A stretch of DNA of 64,000 bases from Pyrenopolyporus hunteri (taxonomy: Eukaryota > Ascomycota > Sordariomycetes > Xylariales > Hypoxylaceae), in the NCBI GenBank assembly GCA_902806595.1, contig CADCXC010000013.1, positions 930,001 to 994,000 on the forward strand, given 5' to 3'. Positions 37,475 through 49,413 of this stretch are shown here, piece after piece. The notes beneath the pieces are model-generated. The model worked only from the letters and a program-made list of their open reading frames with translations, did no database searches and was not told where the DNA came from. Numbering within the stretch: position 1 is the first letter of the stretch; each line of letters begins with the position of its first letter. Both the position numbers and the translations under genes were made by a program.

Positions 37475-37528
37475 GATGTGAGCGATGTGAGCGATGTGAG
37501 CGATGTGAGCGATGTGAGTAATGTGAGT
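37475..37528. repeat. 9-bp tandem repeat (GATGTGAGC)x6
   Basis: Four perfect copies of GATGTGAGC, then GATGTGAGT and AATGTGAGT. It lies 165-218 bp upstream of the C2H2 start codon, where the sense strand reads GCTCACATC. It is probably in the transcribed leader or promoter. Confidence 0.9.
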
Positions 37529-38640
37529 TGATGTGGGTGATGTTGCGAGTTGTGAGATGTTATCCAAGCGCACACCGGTCTACCAAAAGCTGAGTGGACA
37601 AGCGGGCTCGAACCGTGAGGAGTGGTGGTACCGCGCACTGGTCTTGTCCGCCGCAACGAGCCGCACGCGGATTGGTGGGTACTCGGGACCCTATCGCTTT
37701 GGAATACGGGGTGGTTGCGCGCGCGCTATCCAGCTCAGAACTTGAAAAGTTCCTTGGCCAGAAATGCGCGAATTGGCAGAGAGATCCGAGGGGAAAAGAA
37801 AAAGAAAAAGCAGGGGGGGTGAGTCTGGGAAATAAAGAACGGGGAGGGTTCGGTTAGAATTAGACGTTTGGGGAAGGATTGCGGTTAATGATGGATTCGG
37901 GTTAGACAAGCAGGAGAAAGGTTAGGTATAGGTATAGGTATAGGTACAGGTACAGCGACGGAGTGACAGAGCGACAATGGGTATAACGGCAAGTATGTCC
38001 TGTCTTGTCCTAAGATGGGGAAATGGGCTATGGGCTATGGGGTGGATGGGGGTGGGTGGAAGGGATGGGGATAGGAACACGGAGACTAGCTTGGATTGTG
38101 GATTTGAAGTTGCCGCCAAGGACTTAAACAAGTATACCCTCGTGACCGCCGAAGATTCGACCTGATATTGGAGTGGTACCGTGGTGCTGCGTGGTAACGT
38201 CGTGGGTAAGGCAGGTCAAGTCAGGTAAGGTAAGGTTTGTAAGGGTTTTCGGCGCGAATAATGTAAGGCGGGGGTGGTTAGAGAGGGACGCTGCGGAGCC
38301 TCTTCTCTTCGCTCTGACGCTTTTCCGTTTTTCTCTTTGGTGGTAGCGGCGGTATAAGTGGTGGTAAGTTGGTGGGATGGTGTTAACGGATCGACTGGGA
38401 CTGCAGGTTGGCAAGGTCCAGTCTTAGGTAGGTATTTTGTATTGTACCTGGTAGGTTTAGCCCTTAAGCCCTTGGGCCCCCGGAAGGGTTAGACGGGCCA
38501 GACGGGCTAGGCGAGCAGGGCAGGAGAACAGGTCGACTGGTGAACCGGGTACAGTAGACAGGGCCTGACACAAAAGGGCCTGACCTGACAGGCCAGATTG
38601 ATCTACCTTACGTAGGTGGTAGACCGCGGTAGACTGAATG

Positions 38641-38740
38641 TAGTAGAACTAGTAGAACTGGTAAAACTGGTAGGACTGGTAGATTGGCAGACTGGTTAGA
38701 CTGGTAGACTGGTTAGACTACTATGTGTGTAGACTACTAG
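38641..38740. repeat. Degenerate ACTGGTAGACTGGTTAG repeat
   Basis: About ten diverged copies of a roughly 9-10 bp unit (AGAACTGGT, AGACTGGTT). It appears to be a decaying minisatellite. Confidence 0.75.
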
Positions 38741-39033
38741 GTGGACAGCAGGTCGTGTGTGTGTGTGCGTGTCCTTGGATTCGGCGCTGGTAACCCGATG
38801 GGATCGGGATCAGTCTAAATTGCCAGATTGCGCCGTGTGATAGGCAGGTCCCAGTGGCAGAACCCGCATTTAATAAAGGCCGGGGGTTTATAAGCTTTAT
38901 GCTTGGACGAAGTTGCAGGGGTTCGGCAATCCAGAAGGGATCCTGACAGGTAAATTCAGGTCAGAAACGATGCCTCCTCTTCCGTCATGTCGTTTCTGGG
39001 ACGTGATGGATGGTGGGGAACTTTCTTAGGCGA

Positions 39034-39110
39034 CGGGAGGAAGAGGGGGAAGAGAGAGAGCAAGAGAGAGAGGAAGGGAAGAAGAGAAAGGAGTGGGAGA
39101 TAGAGAGAAG
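39034..39110. repeat. Purine tract (CT-rich on the minus strand)
   Basis: GGAAGAGGGGGAAGAGAGAG followed by more G/A runs. Read on the minus strand it is a C/T-rich tract, like fungal transcription-start regions. It may mark a distal start of the C2H2 gene, 1.7 kb from its ATG. Confidence 0.5.
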
Positions 39111-42100
39111 TTTTTAAAAAAGAAGATAGTTAATTAAACGAATCCCAGATGGAAAGGCTAAGTAAAAGAAAATAGACACGGCTGTGTTAGAGGTATGGAC
39201 GTATGTATGTGTAGTAGGTAGTGGCATGTATGTAAGAGGTAGGTTAGGTATGTTATGGATGTGATGTTATGTACAATACAAGCGGAGCGAAAAGATGGAT
39301 CCATCTCCATCGCCAAAATAATACATATGGGTATACACGAATGCGGCGGGCAATTGACCTAACTTCGTAGACATATACATGATAACAAGAAAAGGGAAAA
39401 AAAGACACTAATATCAACGTAAATGCTACGGGTATAGATAGTAGGATGAATTATCAGGAAACCCCCAACTCGGGGAATGGCGAGTCTGGGGGTTCGTTGT
39501 AGTGCATTGTACGAATAGGATGACTCCACCGATGGTGAGAGGTTGATGAACCAAGAAAGGAAGAGGCGTGCGGCGAAAAGAATGCGGCTGCGAGTGGACT
39601 GCGAGTGGACTTGCGCGAGGTAGATGATTGATCCCAATCCATGTGCAAGGGCAGGGCGAAAGAAGGGGGGGTGATGTATGTACCTGGGTACGTACCCAGG
39701 TATAGTGGATGAAGGTACCCGGGCAGGTAAGGTAATGTACTTGAACGGAACAGGAATCCCCAGGAAAATGCAGGTTACTTACCGTACTTTATGGTAGGAG
39801 GTAATACGACGTATTACAGGTACCCCTCGTATCTGTCCTTGTGCCCCCTTTGTATCCGAGTACCTGAAATTTGTACCTGCCGCTCTGCTGGGTTATCCCC
39901 GTTTTCCGCCGCCTAGTGGCGCTTTTAGTTCTGTAGCTTTTCCTTGCTTAGCGACTACCAAAGCCTCATCGACTTCCCCCGCGGGTTGTTGATCCTGCTA
40001 TAATGCGGCAGCCTCGGCAGCTAACCGTTTCCCCCCAGGGCGATTGACTTTTTTACGAACCCAGAGAAGGGTTCCGTCGAAGTCCCTTGTAGTCTTCTCT
40101 CTCTCTCCCTTTTTCTTTTTCTTTCCTTTTTCCTTTTTCGTAACACTTTTTAATATGATGTCCGATAACTTACCCTCTTTTCTTCTTCTTATTCTTCCTC
40201 GGCTTCTTCGCAACCCACACCAGGGCCCGCGCTAGTCGTCTTATGTTATATTATATGTAATGTACCTAACGTATGTAGGCAGGTCTGTTTGTCTGTTTGT
40301 ATGTAGGTGCGTATGGATGTGCGTGTGGACGTATAGATTAGTGAGACCAAGGGCAATCGGCGACGAGTGATAACGCGACTAATTGGATCGGCGAGTAAAT
40401 CGTCCAACGAGGCGAAAGCGCGGATTGAGTGGCAGCCGACTTCGAGTGCAGCAGTATATATTGTGCCCAGTCAGATGGGACTTGTCTGAAATATCTAGGA
40501 CAATCTCCCTGTGTAGCACCCAGTAGGCCGGCCAGGTTTCTGCGGGGATAGAGAGGACACCGAACCGAATAAGCGTGGTGCTATATAGCGGGCAACAAGC
40601 GGTAGGTATTGGAAAGCTGCGGCGATCCAGATGGCGTTCCAATATTGTTGGAGGGGCATGTATCAGTGGAACCACGGTACCAATGCCGTTTATTCAGACG
40701 TCATTAAGCGCACGACTTCCGGGAGAATGGTAGTTGGCTAGGTTTGGGAACATCTTTTAAAGGGATGAAAGAAAGGAAGGAAAAGAAGGAGAAGAAAGCA
40801 AAAAGGTCGAAGGGACCGTGAGCGAGAAAAGTGCAATATCCCTTTTCCTAGCCTGCCTCGATACCCAAAGCTTCATCCATTCATGCTCACTGACCCTCGC
40901 TGTCCACTCTCTGCCGTAATCTCGGGGCTCAGCCACCGCTACTGGGCCAGTCCAAACAACCGCCTCGACATCTCAACCATGGATAGCTTACGAAATAACC
41001 TTAACGTACTAACGGTACTATCTACTTCAGCGCTATACGGGTCGATTTTACGAACTCTAAGGACGTGCTACGACCCGTGCCCCCATATCTGACCACTCGT
41101 ATGTATCTACAATACGCTACCCTCATACGGATAACGGGGCGTTCGATCTAGCAGATAGGAAAAGGAGGCGGGGGTTTGGGCTGTTTGGGTATGTACCTCT
41201 CGTTCTCTCCAGCGCAAGAATGCGGCACAGCCGGATCTATGGGGACTCGAGGGTTTCAAATTCGACCAAGTTTAATCTCTCACACTGCGTTTGGAGGGGA
41301 TTCCCATGGAAGAAGAAGGGAAACTTAATATTATTACATACTCTTACATATAAGAGCCCGGCAATCAAACTCGAATGAGAGAATGATTGATGAGGAGAAA
41401 AGGGGGGCCATAAGTCCTGTACTCTCTCTCTCAGCTTCCGAGTCTGGATACTACATATGATGACTATGGGTCCAGTGTCTAAAAGAACGCATTTATTTGT
41501 CTCTGACAACGTGCCGCCCACGCAAGAAAGGGTAGGATTGCACGATTCGGTAGCACTATAGAAAAAAAGCCACTCAGCACCGACGCATGGCAGCATGGAG
41601 TAGATATGGAGTAGAGGTCTAGCCTTCCAGTAAGTGACGTGGACTTCGACGGTACTGGCATAGTACTGGCCGCAGCTACATATTTGTACGTATCGCACGA
41701 TGATACAGCCGCATCTACGAAGACCGCTGACCGCAAGACCCGGCAGCGTACCATGATGCATGGATGCCTGCGGAAAGGGTACCTATTATTGCCTCGTCTT
41801 ATTACCACATCTCCCACTCCCACTCACTCTCGCTCTCGCTCTTCTTCTCTCGCCGAAAAAGAGGATCAGGCACGGTTGCGCCTCTCCTGCATTTCCTGCT
41901 TGAGAAAAAAAAAGGCCCTACTCCTCGCAGAAATATCACCGAGACAGGGAACTTAACTACCTAGAAGTCCGAGTCGGTAGACGATGGAAAGACCGCGCGC
42001 AATGCGTCACTTTATTAAATCTTGGGTCGCGATCCCGGTAACGGAAAGAGAAGTTACCCTTCACTAACATACCTCCATACCTACACAGATCAGTGTAAGT

Positions 42101-45100
42101 TGCAGGGTCCGTGTGTCTCTCTTTTCTTCGTTTTCCTCTTGTGGGGACGTGGGAGGCCTCCTCGCAAAAAATCGATCTTAGAACCACTTGCCCGAAAGGG
42201 GGTGTGCCTGGACGAAGAGAAACTTCGATAGGGCCGCAGTTCTCAGGTCAGGTCAGGTTTGTATTCTGTTTTATTTTTTTTATTTTATCTTTTCTTTTTT
42301 CTTTTCGGGCTAGTCCCGAGGCTCGCTTCAGCTTTGATGTGACGCGTGGGCCGCAATTCCGGGCACACATACATATAACAACATTTTAAAACAGATAGAG
42401 ATAAATGATGGAACTGCCCAACGGCATATATAATATAGTTCGAAGGAAAATGGGGATACGTATGTCCGTACGTTGGTACAATATCTACCTACCTAGCTAC
42501 ATACTTAACATACACCGACGGTGGAAAATCGCCCATGATCCAATTTTGAACCGACGAGGGAATGGTGTTGTGGTTTTTCGTTTGTGGTCTGCGGTTTGTG
42601 ATTATGGGTGGTGGTGGCGGTGGTAGGGTAATCCGCCCCGAGGGAACGTCCAAAATCCCCCATTCCGAGTGAGAGATAGAGATGATTTTGTGGGGTGAGG
42701 ACAGAAACTGGGATGGAGGCAGATGTGAGTTCCGGTACCACGTATAATGCCTCCCTACTCCATGTCGTCGCCAACAAATTAGATGCTTTAGATGAGGAAT
42801 TCACCTGCATAAATGCCCTCATCCATGTATATGTGTGTGTATGCACTCTGTCGTATATACAAACACGGTCATCTTACATAGCGCCCTAGTACACATACGG
42901 AACGGCTTGGTTTGGCCGTTATTAAGGCATCATGGACACTCATCTCGCTGCTGTTTCACGCATCGCTAACCTACCTAGGCACCCGTTTTATCCACTACGA
43001 AGCCACCGCCGTCACCTTCTCTTCTATTATGTCTTATATAATATTAGTATAATATGTGTACGAGAGCCATGTACATAGTAGGCTACCTACCTACCCAACC
43101 CAACCTACCCTACACTTATATAACATCAGACAACCCTCTTGCACATCCTCCGCAACTCCGGGACCAGGATGTGTATTCATGCGTCTCTCCTCCTTCGTGG
43201 GCTTTACGGGCTCGCTTCTCGCCAATGCCCATCCCATAATCCGGCCTAGATCCGGGCAAGCAGGACGAAGATCGGCCCCTCGCTCGACGTCTATCGCACG
43301 TACGCAATTGGACCTTACGGACGTCTTGACTGGCTGCGTACCAAGCCTATGGCCTGCACGGCCCAGAGGAGCTATTTTTTCCAACGCCGTCCGCGGCTGG
43401 CTGATTCATATGTAAGGTATATATGTAGGTAGGTAGGTATGTATGTATGTGGTGATCCATTACCATCAATAGGTAACGTTGCCGGTGCAGAGTTCTGCGG
43501 ACCCCAAAACCACCTATCTACAAAATATTTCCTGGCTATTTGCGTAGACCACTCCATTTTTCGAGGAGAAAAAAGCGCTCTCCCCATCCCGACTTACTCC
43601 AAGGGCCTAGCACCCGTCCCGCGCATAGTGGGTTGTTCAATAGGTCATTGGCATATATAAGTAGAAACGTGCTGCGTACGTAGAGTCGTACGCGCAGCCA
43701 GGGAGGCGGTGTCCGGCTAGGCGGGCGGCGGCTCAGCGCACAAGATGGTGAAAAAGTCCTATTAGCAAATGGATGTCGCCATTGGTCCGTATCTGATCAT
43801 GTTCCCGAGCGCACAAACCGTCATGGTCGCATCACCGGGGTTTTTTTATAAATCATTGATCATTCTTCCCACCGTGTCTGTTGGATTGTTCCTATCACCA
43901 CTTTCTCTATCATTCTCAATCATTATTATAACCCTCTGTCATCGGGAAGCAGTACACGGGGGAGAGAGAGATAGAGAGAGGGAAAAAAAGAATTAGGACC
44001 TTGCTTCGGATTCCCTGAAACCTTCATTCAGCCGCTTCGGTTGACCTGCATTGGGGCCACTTCGCTGAGCCTCCTATGAGCCGCACCTAACTAACACATG
44101 TCTCCCGCAGGTCCAATTAAATCGGTACAAGAGGTAGGACAGATTTTGTATAACCTTTGGGCCGACCAACCACCTAACCGAGTGACTGTCTCGCACACGC
44201 CAACGAGCGGATAGCATATACATATGTACCAGGTAGGTAGGTAGTTAGGTATGTGATGTAGGTATGTAGGTTACATGCTTTCAAGGCCCCATAATCAGCA
44301 GCTTGGCCATAGGTTAGGTATCTGCAGGCAAGTGGCGTCCCGCGAGCATCGCATCCCCCATAGCACACGGCAATATAGGGGAAGGGCTTAAAAAAATAGG
44401 GCTCTAACATCCATGGTACGAGCCCTTTTCATCGGAGCCTGGCGCTCAGCGCTCGGATCTGACTACCTACCTACCAAAGCCACCCCCGGGAGATGACAAC
44501 TCCGGCAGTTCAGAATACGTAAAACAAGGAAAAGAAGGGGAGAGCGGCAATGTGCTCGTCACACACTGTTTCAGCTAGCTTACATCTGCCCAAATAGCAT
44601 GAACGAGGCGAACGAATGCGAGCGAATTGCGAATGGGTAAACGTGGACGGAGAGGAAGCAGTGAGATAAGGGGCGCGAAGCGACTACTTTTTGACACATC
44701 GTCACCACTTACACGTGGAGACATTTGCTGGCGGCGCTATATTGCACCGCAGGACACAGTCATAGGTTCCGGTTCCCCTATTCACAGTGCCGGGTCCTAT
44801 TATCCACTTAGTCGTTGGCTATAGCGACCGGCCGCGGGCGTATGTGTTAGTCACCCGTAACTTGGTCTTGGTAAAAAGCCGCGCGTGCACACGATCGTGC
44901 TACTCGTCGGGACTGCTACTCGGGTGTTGCCAACATCAACTCTTTTCCGAGCAGGTTAATCCATGCCGGCGAGAATTCGAAAACAATTTAACCGTTTTTC
45001 TATCGCGCAAAATTATACCGGACGTCATGAAATCATGAAATCATAAAAACTAACACTAGGAAATCAAGTATCCTATCGGCTTGCTGTTAGTATTCGAGGT

Positions 45101-45649
45101 ACCCCAACGCATCCTTGCGAGGTACATATTAGAACGGAAGCGTTGTATCTTCGCGGGGTCGCTAGGACGTATAGCCAATGTCCGACTATGAATATAAACT
45201 TCCTATATACGTCTCTTACATGGATAATGTAGACTCCGAGTGACGAGGAATAAATCGGTAAGTTCTTAGTATAGCTGGGTAAGTAGCAATAACATATGCA
45301 TTCTGATACCTTACGTGAAGCGAGCGTTCTTGAGAGTATCGTCCGAAGCATCACGCCAAAAGCAAGTAGATCAAGGCTCAAACCGTTCGTGAAGGACTAG
45401 ATTTAGACGAGAGCTAAGGCACTACCCCACCCTGAATAGCATGATGTCCCCGCATCCAGTCTCCCGCAATAGACCGGTGACATCTGAGTGTCGTAAGTAG
45501 ACCGAGGAACAGATCAGCGATAGCCGATGTCGAGTTTAGAAAGTTCAGTAAGTACTCGGACTAAATAGCGAAGTGAAAGACAAAACAGCGACGAACCGAA
45601 GTTATCATAGACGTCGGGTAGTAGTTTCATACTGTCTAGACTTATCGTC

Positions 45650-47097
45650 ATGGAGCTGCCCCTTACGATGAATGCGGTCGTGTTCGACGGCCCGTACAAG
45701 GTTTCGCTTCAGCAAAGACCGGTGCCTAAAAGTAAATTGACCCTATCTATCATCGCCTCCGTGCTGCAAGGGGTATGCGTCCCGGCTAACACGGGGCATA
45801 CAGTACAAGATGATGGAGACATCATAGTCAAGGTCGAGGCGACAGCCCTCTGTGGATCGTGAGTGTTGTGACTCCTCCCTCTGCGTCTACCCCTAACTAA
45901 CCCATAAACCCTGTTAGTGAGCTTCACACTTTTCGGGGCCACCAGCGCTCGAACACGGGCTTCATAATGGGCCACGAATTCGCTGGCACCGTCGTGGCGG
46001 TCGGTGATGGCGTGAAATCCGTCAAGGTCGGGGATAAGGTGGTATCACCCTTTACGGTGTCTTGGTGAGATTCATCCGTTTGCTGTACACGGTTTGTAGT
46101 TGAAACCAAGCCCATTAATGCGTTTCTTAGCATGAACTGCTTCTATTGCAAGAATGGGTATTCGTCCCGATGCGATCGTAGCTTATTGTTTGGTTCGGAG
46201 AAGCTAGACGGTGCTCAGGCTGATTATGTGCGCGTACCACTTGCAGATGGTACGGTCATGATGGCACCGTCTGGGATTGATGACAACGCGCTGGTGCTCA
46301 TGGCAGACATATTCCCGACGGGCTTTTTCGGCGCAAGGAACGCGTTCAACGCTCTCAGTCCGCAGGATCCTTCTGAAGCCACAGTAGTCGTCATCGGCTG
46401 TGGGCCCGTAGGGTTATGCGCAATAGTCTCGGCGCTCGAGTATAAGCCGAAACATCTCTTCGCTATAGATAGCGTTGATAGCCGCCTCGAGCTTGCAAGA
46501 AGTCTAGGCGCGGAGCCTCTTAACTTTGCAAACGATAGAGAGGCAATGATTGCCCAAATCAAAGAAGCCACAGACGGCCGAGGGGCTGATGCGGTTATCG
46601 AAGTAGTCGGCTTAAGTCCCGCTTTGAAGACGGCGTATGATGTTCTGAGACCTTTTGGCTTTATAAGTAGCATCGGTGTGCATAATGCCGAGGTGAGTGA
46701 ATATGAAGGAGAGTTTCCGTAGATATGCTAACACTAATCACACACCCAGATCCCATTCAGCGGTGCTGACGGATACAAGTATGTAGCATCCTGCTTCAGT
46801 CTCAAGTTTCCCCTAGCTGACATTGATGCAGTAAAAACGTGAGGATACAGATGGGAAGATGTCCGGTGCGCTCGATATTTCCCGAGGCGCTTCGCGTGCT
46901 AGAGAAGAACCAACATCGGTTTGGGTAAGTGAACCCGTCTTTGACCTGAAGCCTTGGTCGACTGGTCACCGGCGGTAGTTAACCTGTTAACCTTTGGTAG
47001 GTTTATGTTCGAGAAGATCATGCCGCTCTCCATGGCAGTGTCAGGATATGACCTATTTGACAAGATGAAAGCGCAAAAGGTGATTTTCAAGCCGTAG
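45650..47097 (+). CDS. Zinc-dependent alcohol dehydrogenase (MDR family)
   Basis: Medium-chain dehydrogenase/reductase with catalytic and structural zinc and an NAD(P) Rossmann fold. Seven exons: 45650-45731, 45804-45858, 45918-46064, 46131-46692, 46750-46778, 46832-46924 and 47001-47097, 354 residues. All introns are GT-AG. Cys44 (TALCGSE) and His65-Glu66 (GHEFAG) bind the catalytic zinc. Cys95, Cys98, Cys101 and Cys109 form the structural zinc lobe. GCGPVGLCA is the dinucleotide-binding loop. The sequence resembles the threonine-dehydrogenase and glutathione-independent formaldehyde dehydrogenase branch, but the substrate cannot be read from it. It ends 67 bp from the convergent SEN15 stop. 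Seven exons in 1.45 kb is intron-rich for this window. Confidence 0.9.
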
Positions 47098-47164
47098 TCG
47101 GAGAATAGCTTCTAATGAGCCGTCTTTTCCTTCTGGCGAAGCGAAAGCTCTTCATCATGCAGGA

Positions 47165-47599
47165 TTAGTTTTGCCGAGGCTTGACGATGCCATCGTGCAT
47201 AAAATAGTAAACGACGGTGGAATCATCATGTACTGTAGCGAGCAATACTCTCTTGACGCGGCCAGGAGTAGGCGACGTCTCCGGGGGCATGGAATCGAAA
47301 ACGGCAGCAAATGCCCTGAGAGTCCATTTTTCAGCCAAATGAATAGGCAGTACCCATTCTATAATAGGCGTCTCCGGAATAAGTTCCTCTGGATTTGGGT
47401 GGGACTTGAGCATCTCAATCTGATCATCCGGATGTAGATAGAGTCGACGAGGAGGGAGCCCGGAGATTAGGGGCCTTGGTAGAGGTGAGTTATCCACAGG
47501 GGAATGAGTCAGGATTTGTAGCTCAGTCCAATCGTGTTGGTACCGCAGGTTGTCAAGCACAGAAGCCGCAAGGTGCTCGGCGTATGGTTTCTGAGCCAT
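47165..47599 (-). CDS. SEN15: tRNA-splicing endonuclease subunit Sen15
   Basis: Structural subunit of the heterotetrameric tRNA-splicing endonuclease, pairing with Sen34 to remove introns from pre-tRNAs. Single exon of 144 residues. The N-terminus reads AEHLAASVLDNLRYQHDWTE, the usual fungal Sen15 opening. EWVLPIHLAEKWTLRAFAAV is the central conserved strand and helix, and the C-terminal strand reads STVVYYFMHDG. No catalytic triad is expected in this subunit. The gene converges on the alcohol dehydrogenase with 67 bp between stops. A 9-bp tandem repeat lies 45 bp upstream of the ATG, probably in the leader. Confidence 0.88.
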   Translation of the reverse strand: MAQKPYAEHLAASVLDNLRYQHDWTELQILTHSPVDNSPLPRPLISGLPPRRLYLHPDDQIEMLKSHPNPEELIPETPIIEWVLPIHLAEKWTLRAFAAVFDSMPPETSPTPGRVKRVLLATVHDDSTVVYYFMHDGIVKPRQN

Positions 47600-49413
47600 G
47601 GCAAATAGTCTCGTGTGTTGGGTGTTGGAAGATGTGGTGGTATAGGCGTAGAGGCGTAGAGACGCAGAGACGTAGAGACGTAGAGGCGTATAGACAATAT
47701 CCCAAGTACCTGAACTACATATGAAAAGGAGGACCCTTTTGGCGACCCGCGACAGGGGGGGCTAGGGTACAAGGCGGTGTAGAGTGGCACTTAATTGTTC
47801 CGTTACCTCAGGAAGGAGGTATCTACTTAGGGTACCTATAGGCGCTCTAACATTGAATGTATTATTTCTACCTAGACAGGTATCTAAACCTGACTTGTCT
47901 GTATGAAGTTTCTCTTTAAGACTTATCTACGACTCTTTGAGTCTTTAACTTAGGTACCTATGTAAGTATTTTGCTCCTCGAAATAAATGATGCATTCAAA
48001 ACCTAGGTACCTACCTATGTAGGTCGTACCTAGGTAATTAAGATTTCGCTTCAACTTGCGGTTCCTGGCGGTATGTCTTACTCGTTAAATGACATCATAG
48101 TCCTGTCCAACGTCTATCGGATGATATTCGCCAATGCCGTATCCAATCTCATTAATCTAATCTCAACATGCTTCTTTCCAACTCGTAGAGACACAAAATC
48201 AAACATTTGGACAACAAACGGTCTGACATCTAGCTGCACCTCGGTGCTCATATCCGAAATCCGCTTGCGTACGTAACTCAGCGACAGTCGAGAAGGGATG
48301 CCATGCATCTTGGCTACGCAGTTTTTGAGGCGCAGATATCTCGGCTTGGTGGGGAATATAGATCTTTGCATCTTTCTAAAGGGCTATGTACTTATATGCC
48401 TAGCCTATACGCGTATTCGCGTAACGTAGAAGCTGCAACATGCCCAATGACAAGGTTAGACCCGAAACAACACATACTTCTTGCTTCTCAAGGTTTTTGA
48501 AAGTTTAAACACATGATTCACATGGTAGAAGACTGGTAATACATATGGAAGCTACGTTGAAACTCTGTCAGACTCATATAGAGGTCCTTAGATAATACAT
48601 TGGGTGGATACACGGCATCTGCTGAATCTAGGGCGTCGTCGATACGGCTTAGCGCAGACCTGCACCTTATCTTAGGTACACTATATAGGATCGCTAGGTG
48701 GTATGTGTACTGTACACCACGGTCGTATATTATTGCCCAGTTGCGCTTGCTTGTTTTGAATACGCTGACTTGGCAGGGTATTACCAGGTGCCGGTAGCTC
48801 GCAACCTAAAAATGGTCCTGCGCCTTCGAAGCCCCCTGTTCGAATGTCCAGCTATCAATCGAATGGGAAGTTGTATTGGCGGCTGCGGCCAGAACTTCTT
48901 AGCACTTACTGGCCATCTACTGCAAGGTGCCTGGTACACTACCAAGTATAAAAGTTCTTGTGCCAAGGAGACCTGCTGCAAACCCAACCGTTTAAAAAAT
49001 AATTCGAACCCCGTACCCCCCTTAGGAGGGTCGTCGTCACGCAGCGAAATCCGGTTGTGTGACCTTTGACGTCGCCTCTGCTTGTTCTACTTGTTTTACT
49101 ACATACATAAATAATCACCTGTTGTTCTCGCATATATTGATGTAATTGTTCTTATCGTAAGCTTCTCTTTATTAGCCATAATACAACTTTCTGTGTCCTA
49201 TTTTCATACCTCGAATCCAAGCCGTCTTTTGTTGCGATTCGATCCTTTCGCATGAGTACAATCTCGCTTCGAGCATCACCGATCACCTAATACTTCCTAC
49301 GTCTTACCTCTGGCCTCGGTCGCAACCGCAGCCCCTTTCGCTTGCGTTCGAGAAAATTTTATAAGCTACGCGAACTATCGGTCATTTGAGACGAGCGAGG
49401 GCTTCTTGTGAAG
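47600..49413. other. Divergent intergenic region, 1.8 kb
   Basis: SEN15 promoter on the left and the DUF2985 gene promoter on the right. Several TACCTAGG-type words occur around 47820-48035. The frame at 48698-49069 has no protein character. Confidence 0.5.
47644..47693. repeat. 9-bp tandem repeat in SEN15 leader
   Basis: Imperfect copies of GTAGAGACG / GTAGAGGCG (sense strand of SEN15: CGTCTCTAC) starting 45 bp before the SEN15 ATG. About five units with one- or two-base changes. Confidence 0.85.

Larger units (their letters stand above)
37311..45649. other. 8.3-kb gene-poor stretch
   Basis: I find no supportable coding region or RNA gene here. The left part is the upstream side of the C2H2 gene and contains a 9-bp tandem repeat and other repeats. 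Frames such as 40379-40675, 41237-41761 and 44174-44410 lack domain character, conserved motifs or consistent composition. Microsatellite-like TAGGTAGG words, purine tracts and T-rich tracts are common. It could hold noncoding transcripts or long promoters for the flanking genes. Confidence 0.5.

Noticed and set aside
37590..37640. tRNA B-box-like GGTTCGAGCCC on the minus strand
   Set aside because: The flanking bases do not pair into a T-arm and there is no A-box or acceptor stem.
41237..41761. 174-codon minus-strand frame in the gene desert
   Set aside because: Longest open frame there, but it has no domain, overlaps other frames of similar quality and shows no conserved texture.
48960..49030. 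GGGGTTCGAATTA on the minus strand, tRNA-like
   Set aside because: No matching T stem, A-box or cloverleaf.
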